From positions 1-34,543 of the IMG/VR virus record IMGVR_UViG_3300045738_000476: a stretch of DNA of 34,543 bases. The stretch is one strand, 5' to 3'. The notes under the pieces were generated by a model. It was not told the origin of the DNA. It ran no database searches and worked only from the letters and a program-made list of their open reading frames with translations. The DNA is from a virus. Both the position numbers and the translations under genes were made by a program. Numbering within the stretch: position 1 is the stretch's first letter; each line of letters opens with the position of its first letter. Below are positions 1 to 8,141 of this stretch, one piece after another.

Positions 1-444
1 AAGACTCCGAACGAGATCGCAAAGGATATGGTCGCGAAAAGGATAGTCACTCCGACTCGGAAGAAGGGAGATGTCAGCGCGAGGAACGCACTCGCAAAGG
101 CCGAGAAGTTCGCCCGTGCTGATGTGCGGCAGACCTTCAACGCGGCGAACCAGGTATCGTCGGCTGGTCAGAAGGTGAAGGGGAAGAAGAAGATCTGGAT
201 TGCGAAGATGGACGGGATCGAAAGGACCGCTCATCGAGTCGCGCATATCGAGTATGGAATAGGGGGAAAACCGGGACCGATCCCGGTGAAGAAGAATTTC
301 AAGGTAGGTGGTAAGCCGCTCATGTTCCCCGGCGATCCGAAGGGGGACGCTTGGAACATCATCAACTGCCGATGCGTATCGGTAGAGATCACGCCCGAGG
401 CTGATGCGATGATCTCGAAGAGAGGCGGGAAGAGAAAGAAATGA
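1..444 (+). CDS. Minor head protein, Mu F / SPP1 gp7-like (3' part, truncated by window start)
   Basis: Frame 1 is open from the first base, so this is the C-terminal 147 residues of the protein encoded in full at 33448-34392. It retains the family hallmark near its end, an Arg/His-rich segment with PGDP followed by NIINCRC. Mu F-like proteins sit inside the portal-proximal capsid and help head assembly. Compared with the full copy about eight residues differ (for example KK versus RR, and DAW versus KPH before NIINCRC), while most other changes are silent. It is therefore a second allele of the same gene rather than a decayed fragment. The small membrane protein gene follows after 18 bases. 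Confidence 0.85.
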   Translation, partial: KTPNEIAKDMVAKRIVTPTRKKGDVSARNALAKAEKFARADVRQTFNAANQVSSAGQKVKGKKKIWIAKMDGIERTAHRVAHIEYGIGGKPGPIPVKKNFKVGGKPLMFPGDPKGDAWNIINCRCVSVEITPEADAMISKRGGKRKK

Positions 445-595
445 ACAGAAGGAGTCAAGATCGTGGACCACTCAACTTGCAGTATGATAATAACAGGGAT
501 GGCGACCGCCATAATGGGAATGAGTGGCGCGCTCGTTCGGATCTTCCTATTCTACAAAGCGGAGAGCGAGGGGCGTCTGAAGGATGCGAAGGAAC
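1..595. repeat. Left copy of imperfect terminal direct repeat
   Basis: Bases 1-595 align without gaps to 33949-34543. I count about 39 mismatches (about 93% identity), most at third codon positions. The repeat covers the 3' end of the minor head gene and the 5' part of the next small gene. The simplest reading is that a circular or circularly permuted genome was opened here and the ends come from two strain variants. A genuine partial duplication is the alternative. Confidence 0.9.
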
Positions 596-624
596 TGAAC
601 AAGCTGATCGGGGAGGACGACTGA
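463..624 (+). CDS. Small single-span membrane protein
   Basis: A 53-residue protein starting at GTG 463 with SD GGAG at 451-454. Residues 8-32 form a Met/Ile/Ala/Leu-rich membrane segment, followed by a charged helix rich in Lys, Glu and Asp. The second copy of this region (from 34411) differs at five positions within the shared part, all silent in this frame, which is direct evidence that the frame is translated and under selection. The stop codon overlaps the next start (TGATG). Size and single span would fit a holin-like or head-associated membrane protein, but I do not recognise a family. The longer overlapping frame from ATG 441 is rejected for the upstream part. Confidence 0.75.
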   Translation: MDHSTCSMIITGMATAIMGMSGALVRIFLFYKAESEGRLKDAKELNKLIGEDD

Positions 625-848
625 TGCAGTTGAAAAGTTCCAAGGATGCCGAAGGGATGCACAACCGGAACCTCGCCAGGATCAAAACCCTTATCGCCCG
701 TTTCAAGAATCCAGCGACCTCAAGGGAGGACCGGGACCGGATACTTGAAAAGTTCAAGACGATCATCGCTCACGTTGACGGGAAGGCACAGGCGCAACAG
801 GAAAGCATCTTCATTCGGATGGTGAAGTTCACGAACGGGAAACAGTAG
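624..848 (+). CDS. Small conserved-looking phage protein, unknown function
   Basis: A 74-residue, Lys/Arg-rich, probably helical protein. The start at ATG 624 overlaps the preceding TGA, and GGAGG at 612-616 supplies the SD. No membrane segment, cysteine motif or known domain is visible. It lies between the minor head protein and the capsid fusion, so a head-associated or scaffold-related role is possible, but this rests on position only. An in-frame ATG at 441 would lengthen it, but that upstream stretch codes for the small membrane protein in another frame. Confidence 0.65.
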   Translation: MQLKSSKDAEGMHNRNLARIKTLIARFKNPATSREDRDRILEKFKTIIAHVDGKAQAQQESIFIRMVKFTNGKQ

Positions 849-876
849 GGAGGAATTTAGCGTGGCCCCTTCGTGC

Positions 877-888
877 TTTGACGACTAA
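877..888 (+). promoter_or_regulatory. TTTGACGACTAA box, copy 1
   Basis: An exact 12-base box also present at 14164-14175 and 31978-31989. Here it begins 33 bases before ATG 910 of the capsid fusion; the other two begin 32 bases before their starts. Constant spacing to structural gene starts suggests a late promoter element or a conserved 5' leader. No sigma-70 -10 element follows at the right distance. Confidence 0.55.
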
Positions 889-909
889 AGAGATGTGAAG
901 AAGAAACAC

Positions 910-3645
910 ATGAAACCAACCCCGAAGAAGCGGGTCAGGGTAAAGGCAAGTCGGAAGAAGAAGACAGCCCCCCTCAAGGAAATGATCAAACAGGTCGAGG
1001 GCGAATTCTGCATATTCTCCGAGGATGGAGAAACCAGTCTGGAATGCTTCGCGACCGAGGAGGAGGCGAATGCCAAACTCTACGGAACCGATATTGACCA
1101 GATCGAATCCATAGTACAGGAACAGGCTCCAGCCATTACAACCCAACCCGATCCCGTTGACGGTCATATCCACGAAGTGACTGACCTTGACGAAGAGGGC
1201 AACGGATCGACGAGCGAAGCGGGTGAACCCGTTCACGCTCATGAGGTCGTGGCTTTCGAGGTTCAGCCTTACGAATCAGAAGGATATATCAGCGAGCATC
1301 CTGGCGAACTGGTAAAGGCCGAAGAGGAACCCGCCCCTTCGGAAGAGCCAGCACCGGAAGAAGCCCCGGCAACGGAAAGTCTGATCCCCTTCTCGAAGCA
1401 CAAAGGGATCATCTCTCGATTCGGTGAAGCGGGTCCGAAGGATTCAGCGGGTTCCATCTGGGATGTGATCCTCATCGAGGAAGGCATGAGCAAGAACGGT
1501 CGGCTATATACTGCCGAAGTCCTGAAGGATGCCCATGAGCGGAAGGTCTTCGAGGGTATCCCTGCTTTCGCTTTCGTCTATCGGACGGAAGACGGGCTTG
1601 TCCTCGATCATGCCCCGGACGGATTGGACACGACCAACTTCCCGAAGGACGTGGCGGGATTCTATAAAAACGTCCGCTTCGAGGAAACCAGCGGCGGCAA
1701 GATGGGACTGATCGGAGAGTTCCATTTCGTAGATGACACTCTGAGAAAGAAACACCTCGCCGCATTCAAGGCGGGAAACAAAGCCCTATTCGGTTTAAGC
1801 ATCGACGCGATTGGGGAAGGCGAACAGCTTTCCCCCGATACGGTCGAGATCAAATATATCGTTCGTGCGAACTCGGATGATCTTGTCAGCTTCCCTGCGG
1901 CGGGGGGGCGGTTCATCAGAATGGTCGCGTCAGTTGCGAAGAAACACAGAAAGATTACGGAGGGTAAACCAATGGAAGGCAAAGACGCCTTGATTGAAAT
2001 CATCAATCAGGTCAACCCGGCTTCTCTTGAGGGGAAGAATCTCGCAGACATCACTCTCGAAGAGTTGAAGGGAATCGTCCAGGGAACAGAATTTGATAGC
2101 GTTCGGTCGACGCTTGCGGAGTTGCTCGGAGTGGGAACCTCCTCCCCAGCAGATTCCTCCCATCCCGAAGTTTCCACTCCGACCGCTCCCGCCTCGTCCG
2201 AAGTGGCGATGGCGAACCTGGTGAACGAGTCGGTCAAGAAGGCACTCGCTCCGATGAAGGCCAAAGCGCACAAGACGAGCGTGGAGTCTGCCATCAAGGA
2301 GGCGGGGCTGGAAGGTCACGCCGCTGAACTCGTTCGGGAACGTGCGGGTCAGAAGGTTGGCGATGTGAAGCATCTGACGGAATCCATTCACCGCGTTCAG
2401 AAGATCGTTGAAGGCGCAGGATGGAACGATCCGAAGATCACGGAAGCTACGGTAACCGATGCAAAAGAGGACAAGTGGACCAGGGCGATTGAAGGCGCGA
2501 TGGCGGGTCGTCCGCAGAAGGGTACGCCCCCTTTCAAGAGCCTTCGTCACATGGTCGGTGTGGTTTGTGGGGACGTCAACCCGACTCCTCAGAAGCAACT
2601 CCAGATCGCGAACGCCCTGATGGGTGGAGTCGTTGCCCGTTACAGCGAATGGCGAGATAGCGAGAACTGCGCGGGACTGACTGAGTCCTATAATCGCAGA
2701 CTCAACGAATCCGCTCGGAAGCGTTTCTCCTTGAAAGAAGCGATCAACCTCGCCCAGCTTGCTACCATCTTCGGCGAGGGAGTCAATCGGTCGCTGATTG
2801 CGGACTACGAACTTCCGCAGATGAACGACTGGCGGTCGATCACCTCCAAGATCGGGTTTGTGGATGATACCCGAGTCCAGCGGCCTCAACAGCTTGGCTA
2901 CTATGGGGATTTGGCAACGGTCGCTGAAGGTGCGGCGTATGTTCAGATAACCTCTCTCACCGATCAGGAAATCACGTTGTCACTTACAAAGTACGGCAAC
3001 TTTGAGAGCCTGACGATGGAGGCGATTCTTCGGAACGACCTCGGATGGTTTGCAAAGGTTCCGCAGAGGTTGGCACAGGCGGCTAATCAGAAGGTCAGGA
3101 AGACGGTCTGGGCGCATCTCGTGTCCAACTCGGCGATCTACGATTCGGTCGTTCTGTTCCATTCTGGTTCCCATGCGAACACCGACACGAACACCCTGTC
3201 GGTGACAAACCTCGGAACGGCTCGCGCCGCGATGAGGGCGCAGACAACCTACGGTTCGACCAACAACGAACTCGGACTCTCCAACATTCCGAAGTTCCTG
3301 ATCGTGCCCCCGGAATTGGAAGACACCGGAAACTCGATCACGGCGAGCCAGTTCGAGCCGACTTCCAACCTGTACCAGGTCGCGAATATGCATAAGGGCT
3401 TGGCCCTCATCGTGCTCGACCACATGACGGATGCCGATTCTTATATGCTCGTCGCAGACCCGGCCAACACTCCGACCATCGAGGTCGACTTCGTGGGCAA
3501 CAGCGATGCCCCTGAACTCTTCACCCAGGATGATCCCACGCAGGGAGCGTCCTTCGACGAAGACGAGGTGAAGGTGAAGGTCCGCACTTGGTTTGGTTCT
3601 GCGGTCCTCGACTGGAGAGGTTTCTACGCGGGAATCCCATCGTAG
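910..3645 (+). CDS. Prohead protease / scaffold / major capsid protein fusion
   Basis: A 911-residue polyprotein. Residues 1-30 are basic, and about 95-160 are acidic and Pro/Glu-rich. Residues 180-340 look like an S78/U35-type prohead serine protease, with His234 in a DHAP context and Ser297 in a GLSIDA context as likely catalytic residues. Residues 355-510 are helical and scaffold-like. Residues 520-911 resemble the Mu gpT-type major capsid protein. Protease, scaffold and capsid are usually separate genes, so self-processing is expected. A strong SD and in-frame ATG at 1972 could give a separate scaffold-capsid product. ATG 910 is preferred because it keeps the 32-33 base spacing from the TTTGACGACTAA box; GTG 895 is the alternative start. 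Confidence 0.85.
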   Translation: MKPTPKKRVRVKASRKKKTAPLKEMIKQVEGEFCIFSEDGETSLECFATEEEANAKLYGTDIDQIESIVQEQAPAITTQPDPVDGHIHEVTDLDEEGNGSTSEAGEPVHAHEVVAFEVQPYESEGYISEHPGELVKAEEEPAPSEEPAPEEAPATESLIPFSKHKGIISRFGEAGPKDSAGSIWDVILIEEGMSKNGRLYTAEVLKDAHERKVFEGIPAFAFVYRTEDGLVLDHAPDGLDTTNFPKDVAGFYKNVRFEETSGGKMGLIGEFHFVDDTLRKKHLAAFKAGNKALFGLSIDAIGEGEQLSPDTVEIKYIVRANSDDLVSFPAAGGRFIRMVASVAKKHRKITEGKPMEGKDALIEIINQVNPASLEGKNLADITLEELKGIVQGTEFDSVRSTLAELLGVGTSSPADSSHPEVSTPTAPASSEVAMANLVNESVKKALAPMKAKAHKTSVESAIKEAGLEGHAAELVRERAGQKVGDVKHLTESIHRVQKIVEGAGWNDPKITEATVTDAKEDKWTRAIEGAMAGRPQKGTPPFKSLRHMVGVVCGDVNPTPQKQLQIANALMGGVVARYSEWRDSENCAGLTESYNRRLNESARKRFSLKEAINLAQLATIFGEGVNRSLIADYELPQMNDWRSITSKIGFVDDTRVQRPQQLGYYGDLATVAEGAAYVQITSLTDQEITLSLTKYGNFESLTMEAILRNDLGWFAKVPQRLAQAANQKVRKTVWAHLVSNSAIYDSVVLFHSGSHANTDTNTLSVTNLGTARAAMRAQTTYGSTNNELGLSNIPKFLIVPPELEDTGNSITASQFEPTSNLYQVANMHKGLALIVLDHMTDADSYMLVADPANTPTIEVDFVGNSDAPELFTQDDPTQGASFDEDEVKVKVRTWFGSAVLDWRGFYAGIPS
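1959..1974 (+). promoter_or_regulatory. Internal ribosome binding site and start within the capsid polyprotein
   Basis: GGAGGG at 1959-1964 lies seven bases before an in-frame ATG at 1972. The position falls exactly between the protease domain and the scaffold-like segment. Translation from here would give a 557-residue scaffold-capsid protein without the protease, analogous in logic to the nested scaffold gene of lambda C/Nu3. Confidence 0.55.
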
Positions 3646-3667
3646 TAATCTGACGGACTTAATTGGG

Positions 3668-3709
3668 AAGGTCAGGGAGTCCTTACGGGCTCCTTGGCCT
3701 TTCTCTTTA
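3668..3709 (+). terminator. Rho-independent terminator after the capsid gene
   Basis: AAGGTCAGGGAGTCC pairs with GGGCTCCTTGGCCTT across a TTAC loop, with small mismatches, and is followed by a T-rich run ending near 3709. It lies 22 bases after the capsid stop, which fits partial termination that keeps capsid transcripts abundant. Confidence 0.75.
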
Positions 3710-3725
3710 TACGAAGGGGTGAGCT

Positions 3726-4505
3726 ATGGCGAGCGATGCTGATGTCAACCAGATCATCAAGAATAGAACGAGCGTCAACATACAGGCATCCGCTCCCCTT
3801 ACTGGGTTGAGCGATATCCTCCAAGCCAATATCAATTTCGAGATCGACGGGGCGATTCGTGACTACTCGATGGACGAGCCTTTGGTGGTCATGCAGGAGA
3901 TCGCCGCAAGTGCATTGACGGATGTCTCGGGCGTGAAGTTCTACGAACTCGCTTCATGGGACTTCGATACATCGAGCGCGTCCGATGTCGAGATCGAGTT
4001 CCCGATTGACCTTGCGACGAGGTCGCTGTTGTTCCAAGGGCCGGACATGGACTTCGAGATCGTGGAACGGTTGGACTCGGGAACCCGGAAAACATACATC
4101 AAGTTCTTCTCTCCTCCTTCCGGTTCTCCTGGTACTTGGAGGCTGAAGTATTCCGGTCGGTATCAAACTCTCGCAGAAAGCGCAACCCTGGCAAACCTGA
4201 CCCATCGAGCGATCCAGTTGGTAGGACTGTTGGCGGCTTCTTATGTCGCTCGATTCCTGTCTGGCAAGTTTGCGAAGACCTCGGATGCAACCATCGATGC
4301 GGACGTAGTGGATCATGGCGGGAAGGCTACGGAATACGCGACCATCGCGGATAACCTGTTCACGGAATATCAGGACAGGATCGACAGGCCGAGCCGGGTA
4401 AAGCGAGTCGGTCAGGACATGGGGATAGTTGATCTGGATATTACGCTCGGGAGATCCAATCGGTATGGCCGGGACTTCCTCATTCACAGGAAGCGGAGAC
4501 GTTGA
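3726..4505 (+). CDS. Probable head-tail connector / adaptor protein
   Basis: A 259-residue protein that starts at ATG 3726 with a purine-rich SD (GAAGGGG). The first half is mixed beta-rich sequence with several Asp/Glu clusters. The second half, about residues 150-225, is helical and alanine-rich, and the C-terminus is strongly basic (RKRRR). It is the first gene after the major capsid protein and precedes an HK97 gp10-like protein, the usual place of the head-tail adaptor. I do not recognise a named family, so the role is inferred from order. It is co-transcribed with the tail-completion genes that follow within four bases. Confidence 0.6.
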   Translation: MASDADVNQIIKNRTSVNIQASAPLTGLSDILQANINFEIDGAIRDYSMDEPLVVMQEIAASALTDVSGVKFYELASWDFDTSSASDVEIEFPIDLATRSLLFQGPDMDFEIVERLDSGTRKTYIKFFSPPSGSPGTWRLKYSGRYQTLAESATLANLTHRAIQLVGLLAASYVARFLSGKFAKTSDATIDADVVDHGGKATEYATIADNLFTEYQDRIDRPSRVKRVGQDMGIVDLDITLGRSNRYGRDFLIHRKRRR

Positions 4506-4508
4506 AGC

Positions 4509-5063
4509 GTGACAGTATCGGTAATGTCCAAAGGCGGCATCGAGATCACGGTCGGATTCCCGATAAAGGGAAGGCGGGAAATGACGATCACCACGGCAAT
4601 CGGAAAGGGAATGGAGATAGGATCAAAGGAAGCATTGAAGATCATAAAGAAACTGACCCCGGTATTTAGTAGAAAATTGAGACGGTCAATCAAGTTCAGA
4701 TATAACCGCGCACAGCAAAAGGGGACCATCGGATCGAAGGTGAAGTATCTTTCAATCATGGAATACGGAAGAAGACCTGGAGCAAGGATGCCTCCCGTCT
4801 CTGCCCTGATCCCGTGGGTGAAAAAGAGATTCAAGATTACAGGGAACAAGGAAGCCCGACGAGCGGCATGGGGAGTGGCAATCAATATCAAGAAACACGG
4901 AATAGAAGTCAGCGCAAGGACAGGACTCAAACATGATGAGCATAGTCCGAAGAGGGGGGCGATGTTTACGAGAGCGGCAAAGAAGAAAGAGATCAAAAGG
5001 GGGACGGTATTCAATAAGGGGATCAAGGCCGAGGTTGCTCGGGTCAGGGCAAGGGTGAAATAA
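4509..5063 (+). CDS. HK97 gp10-like tail-completion / neck protein
   Basis: A 184-residue basic protein. The segment around residues 80-105 reads EYGRRPGARMPPVSALIPWVKKRF, split here as EYG, then GARMPP, then an IPWVKKRF helix. This is the characteristic core of HK97 gp10-family proteins, which join the tail terminator to the head connector. The start at GTG 4509 has a weak SD; ATG 4524 is an in-frame alternative. The stop codon shares a base with the next ATG. Position and motif agree, so the family assignment is fairly secure. Confidence 0.7.
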   Translation: MTVSVMSKGGIEITVGFPIKGRREMTITTAIGKGMEIGSKEALKIIKKLTPVFSRKLRRSIKFRYNRAQQKGTIGSKVKYLSIMEYGRRPGARMPPVSALIPWVKKRFKITGNKEARRAAWGVAINIKKHGIEVSARTGLKHDEHSPKRGAMFTRAAKKKEIKRGTVFNKGIKAEVARVRARVK

Positions 5064-5533
5064 TGGCAACTGCCCCGACACTTTCGGCGATCCTGGCGAA
5101 CATCAAGACGCAACTCGAAGCGGTTGACTCTATCGGGAACGTCCTCGACCGGCCCCGGGATGCGGTCAATCCCGAGGACTTCGATACCCTCTTCATCGAC
5201 ACGACAAGCGGAACGGTTCGCTGTTGGATCATCGATGTGGGAACGAGCGATGCCCTTGAAGACGTGTCGGGAAACCTGTTCATCACGACGAGGACGGTAA
5301 GCGTTGAAGGATTCCTCGCATTCAATCAGACGGACAATTCTCAATCCACGTTTCAAGCCCTGGTCGATGCGGTACAAAGCAAGATCAACGGAAACTCGAA
5401 CATATTCGGAACCTGCCCCCTCTTTGCCGACACGGGGACGAGCATCCAGGTTGACTTTGCAACTCTCGGGAATGTTCTCTGTCACCATGCCTCGATTCAG
5501 TTCCTCGTTGAATCGACGGAGGTGGTATCGTGA
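5063..5533 (+). CDS. Probable tail terminator protein
   Basis: A 156-residue protein, starting at ATG 5063 on the previous stop. It opens with a helix (LSAILANIKTQLEAVDSI) typical of small tail terminator/completion proteins, followed by alternating beta-rich segments. These proteins cap the tail tube and meet the connector. Length and location between the gp10-like protein and the tail tube match that role. No catalytic motif is visible. The end overlaps the next GTG start by four bases, suggesting translational coupling to the tail tube gene. Confidence 0.55.
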   Translation: MATAPTLSAILANIKTQLEAVDSIGNVLDRPRDAVNPEDFDTLFIDTTSGTVRCWIIDVGTSDALEDVSGNLFITTRTVSVEGFLAFNQTDNSQSTFQALVDAVQSKINGNSNIFGTCPLFADTGTSIQVDFATLGNVLCHHASIQFLVESTEVVS

Positions 5534-6510
5534 CGGAGACGAACCGAAGAGTGGGACGGTGTGGAAGATTGCTCGCGTCCTTCCAGTCCGCGAAGGGAAC
5601 GGTGGTGACGGACTTCACCACATCAGCTACGGTGACACTCTGGGCTGAGAATGTGCAGATACCGGCGGGTCGCAGGAAATCGGTCGCTGGCCCTTGGATG
5701 ACAACGGGGGAAACAGAGAACACAACCGGACGGTATAGCCTCCCTGAAAACCCGGAGGGGCAACTGCTCATCAACGCAACAGAGGAATCCGTGGAGTGGC
5801 TCCTTCGTTCCAACTGGGGTCAGTTGGCGGGGGGGTCGTTTACTCTGGCAACGCAAGTCAACGAATGGCTGACGCTCGCCTGGATCGAGGACAACCAGAG
5901 CGGCGCGACCGACTACCTGATACGCCTTCCCGATGTCTGGATTCATACGTTGGAATTACAGATCAGCGAAGGGCGCGGGATCATGCAGTTCCTCGCTTCT
6001 TATGCCGGGTCTGACGACATACTGGTTCATGCTCTGAACTCCCTTCCGGGAGGAGTGACGCTTCCGACAGCACCAGCACAGCCGAGCGACTTCGACAAGT
6101 TCTGCACCGCTTCGGCCACGGTCGTTCGAGATCCCGCAAGCGCAAACGTGACGCTGAACCATATCGAGGCAACCGTGACGTTCAACCAGGGATTAAGAAC
6201 CGAGTACACGATGACGAACGGATGGGAAGTCTCGAAGCGGGGGAAGACCAAGGCGGGGGTTGTTCTTCGGGCGAATACTTCGGATGAATCCTGGGTGATC
6301 CTTACGAACAACCGGGCGGGAACTCTTCAGCGGTTCAAGATCACAGCGGCATCTGACGCGGGAACTCCGAAGACGTTGACGATGAACTTCTACAACATGG
6401 ACTTCGAGGTTGCGCCCCTCGGAAGGGCCGGGCTTGATAGCGTGGAGTTTGTAGGAACTGGACAGGCGCATACGGACGGAACGAACTTTGTAACTATTGC
6501 ATTCGCATAA
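5530..6510 (+). CDS. Major tail tube protein
   Basis: A 326-residue, beta-rich, mostly neutral protein starting at GTG 5530. The composition (many Thr, Ser, Gly, Val), its size and the duplicated beta-domain look match phage tail tube proteins, which stack as hexamers to form the DNA conduit. It follows the tail terminator directly and precedes unknown tail genes. No sheath gene is visible next to it, which argues for a non-contractile tail. The identification rests on composition and gene order rather than a diagnostic motif. Confidence 0.65.
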   Translation: MTETNRRVGRCGRLLASFQSAKGTVVTDFTTSATVTLWAENVQIPAGRRKSVAGPWMTTGETENTTGRYSLPENPEGQLLINATEESVEWLLRSNWGQLAGGSFTLATQVNEWLTLAWIEDNQSGATDYLIRLPDVWIHTLELQISEGRGIMQFLASYAGSDDILVHALNSLPGGVTLPTAPAQPSDFDKFCTASATVVRDPASANVTLNHIEATVTFNQGLRTEYTMTNGWEVSKRGKTKAGVVLRANTSDESWVILTNNRAGTLQRFKITAASDAGTPKTLTMNFYNMDFEVAPLGRAGLDSVEFVGTGQAHTDGTNFVTIAFA

Positions 6511-6519
6511 GGAGGGGTC

Positions 6520-7719
6520 ATGGCTGTCGACTACACCAACACATTTACCCAACTCGGGGCCGAGATGAAGGTCATCAGGAAGACGGAAGCCCTGTGGGTT
6601 CAGAGTCACTTTTCGAGCGATGCGGCATATTCAAAGCGGCTTCTGGACAGTTCGTACTCGTCTTCAAACGACAACGAGGACAACGCCCAATCAAGAGGCA
6701 AGATCTTCCTCGAAGACAACGTGACTCCATCCCTCACCTCGATCCATGCTTCGCAAGTGTCCAGCTTCGAGGATCGGTTCTTCCCGGTTCTCGATGATGA
6801 GTTGGACACATCCCAGACCGACATCGATGCCGGGGCAATCAGTTACATCTACACCGTAACGGGAAGTGGAGAGGTTTCGATCAAGGAGCGGACGGGTCGG
6901 CTCGGGGCGTTGCGGCGTCAGATGATTTCAGACTCGAAGGAGATCCAAGAGAATACGGTCAGCCTCGGATCTCTTGCGACGATAGGGACGAACACGGGAG
7001 TTCTGAGTCTGACAACTGCGACCGGGGAAGACCATTGTCTTCCTGGCAATATCCTCCTCGAAGTCATAAACGATACGGTCGGGTCGACAACCTTCAGCGT
7101 CCAGTTGAAACTCACGACCCCGATCATAGGTGGAGACAAGAACGGAATCATCAACGCCGACAATGCGTTGACTCTCGGTCAGACTATGGAAGACGGATGG
7201 ACGGGAGCGACCTTGAAGGTTGATCTCGGTTCGGTTGTCGAAGCGGGAGACAACGGGAACTTCTTCTCTTCGACAACGATCACCTCGGCCAAGTCGGGCG
7301 ATACGGACAACGGGAAGATCTATATCAAGGTGACTCGACAGGCAACCGCCCCGATCTGGCTGATTGAATACTATTCGGATGGAAGCCTCACGACTCTCGA
7401 AGGAACTCAGACGGCAGACGGGACGAGTGGAACGGTTGCGATATCCATCACGGGATCAGCGGGAACCGTCTTCGCCTCTACGTTCAGCAAGGCGAATGCC
7501 CATACCGATATGCCCTCCGCTCCTGATTCCGATTCAGACATCACCTTCGATATCGTCAACCCTAGGATTGGGGACAGATGGAAAATTCCTGTAACCAATA
7601 ACGAAGGTGGAAATTTCGCCACCAAACTTGCGCGAACTCTTGGATACCGGGCGAGCCTGAGTAGTGACGGAAGCCCGACACAAACGGACTCCCTTGCGGC
7701 GAGTGCCTCTTTCAGTTAA
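6520..7719 (+). CDS. Tail-region structural protein, unknown function
   Basis: A 399-residue acidic protein with AAGGAGG just before ATG 6520. Residues 1-150 are polar with a Ser/Asn/Asp-rich stretch and a helical segment. Residues 150-340 are rich in Thr, Gly and Ser and look like repeated beta-sandwich modules. The C-terminus is Ser/Ala-rich. It lies between the tail tube and the putative assembly chaperone, where a second tube-like or decoration protein would be plausible. I do not recognise a family. Confidence 0.6.
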   Translation: MAVDYTNTFTQLGAEMKVIRKTEALWVQSHFSSDAAYSKRLLDSSYSSSNDNEDNAQSRGKIFLEDNVTPSLTSIHASQVSSFEDRFFPVLDDELDTSQTDIDAGAISYIYTVTGSGEVSIKERTGRLGALRRQMISDSKEIQENTVSLGSLATIGTNTGVLSLTTATGEDHCLPGNILLEVINDTVGSTTFSVQLKLTTPIIGGDKNGIINADNALTLGQTMEDGWTGATLKVDLGSVVEAGDNGNFFSSTTITSAKSGDTDNGKIYIKVTRQATAPIWLIEYYSDGSLTTLEGTQTADGTSGTVAISITGSAGTVFASTFSKANAHTDMPSAPDSDSDITFDIVNPRIGDRWKIPVTNNEGGNFATKLARTLGYRASLSSDGSPTQTDSLAASASFS

Positions 7720-7739
7720 CAAAACGAAAGGAGAATTTC

Positions 7740-8141
7740 ATGCGTTGGATCTGGGATGGAAACAAAGTTACGTTCGGGGAAGGATCTTCCTACACTCTTT
7801 CCCCCTGCCGGGAAAGCGAGGTCACGGAGTTCATGTCCCGGGTCGCTCGGATCAGGGAGATATACGCCACGCTTTCAGCGGCCCGGGTTTCGTTCGCAGG
7901 AGGGAAAGCGACCTACCAGGATTCGTTGCAGAACCTCGACAACCTGATCGACCAGCATGAGGTGTCGGGTCGGTACTGCTCCCAGGTCTGCGGGGAGATT
8001 GATACGTTCTTCACCCCTGCGGGTTTGTCCGAAGAGTTCGGAGACAAGGAAGAGTTGATGAAGTTCGTCCTCGATGCCCTGGTACATCTCGAAGGCGCGA
8101 CGAAGCAACCGGCGAAAGAAGCTGTAAACGACAATGCCTGA
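7740..8141 (+). CDS. Candidate tail assembly chaperone
   Basis: A 133-residue mostly helical protein, with AAAGGAGAA ahead of ATG 7740. Two cysteines occur in the central segment (YCSQVCGE). Tail assembly chaperones are small helical proteins encoded between the tail tube and the tape measure, and this gene occupies that place and overlaps the tape-measure candidate by eight bases. I see no clear slippery sequence for the programmed frameshift that often makes a longer chaperone form. The function is inferred from position. Confidence 0.45.
   Translation: MRWIWDGNKVTFGEGSSYTLSPCRESEVTEFMSRVARIREIYATLSAARVSFAGGKATYQDSLQNLDNLIDQHEVSGRYCSQVCGEIDTFFTPAGLSEEFGDKEELMKFVLDALVHLEGATKQPAKEAVNDNA

Noticed and set aside
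441-623. ATG 441 as start of the gene ending at 848
   Set aside because: The two repeat copies differ here by changes that are silent only in the 463-624 frame, and in the second copy the ATG itself is GTG.
861-888. Short peptides ending in Phe-Asp-Asp read through each TTTGACGACTAA box, suggesting a conserved C-terminus or frameshift
   Set aside because: The frames leading into the three boxes are unrelated (a free-standing 8-codon frame, a shadow frame and the -1 frame of terL), and no slippery site is present. The conservation is better explained at the nucleotide level.
4484-5488. Long minus-strand open frames (for example 334 codons here, 319 codons at 1930-2889, 310 codons at 32535-33467)
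   Set aside because: They lie antisense to clear structural genes, lack SD sites and protein-like motifs, and follow from the strong third-position G/C preference of the + strand genes.
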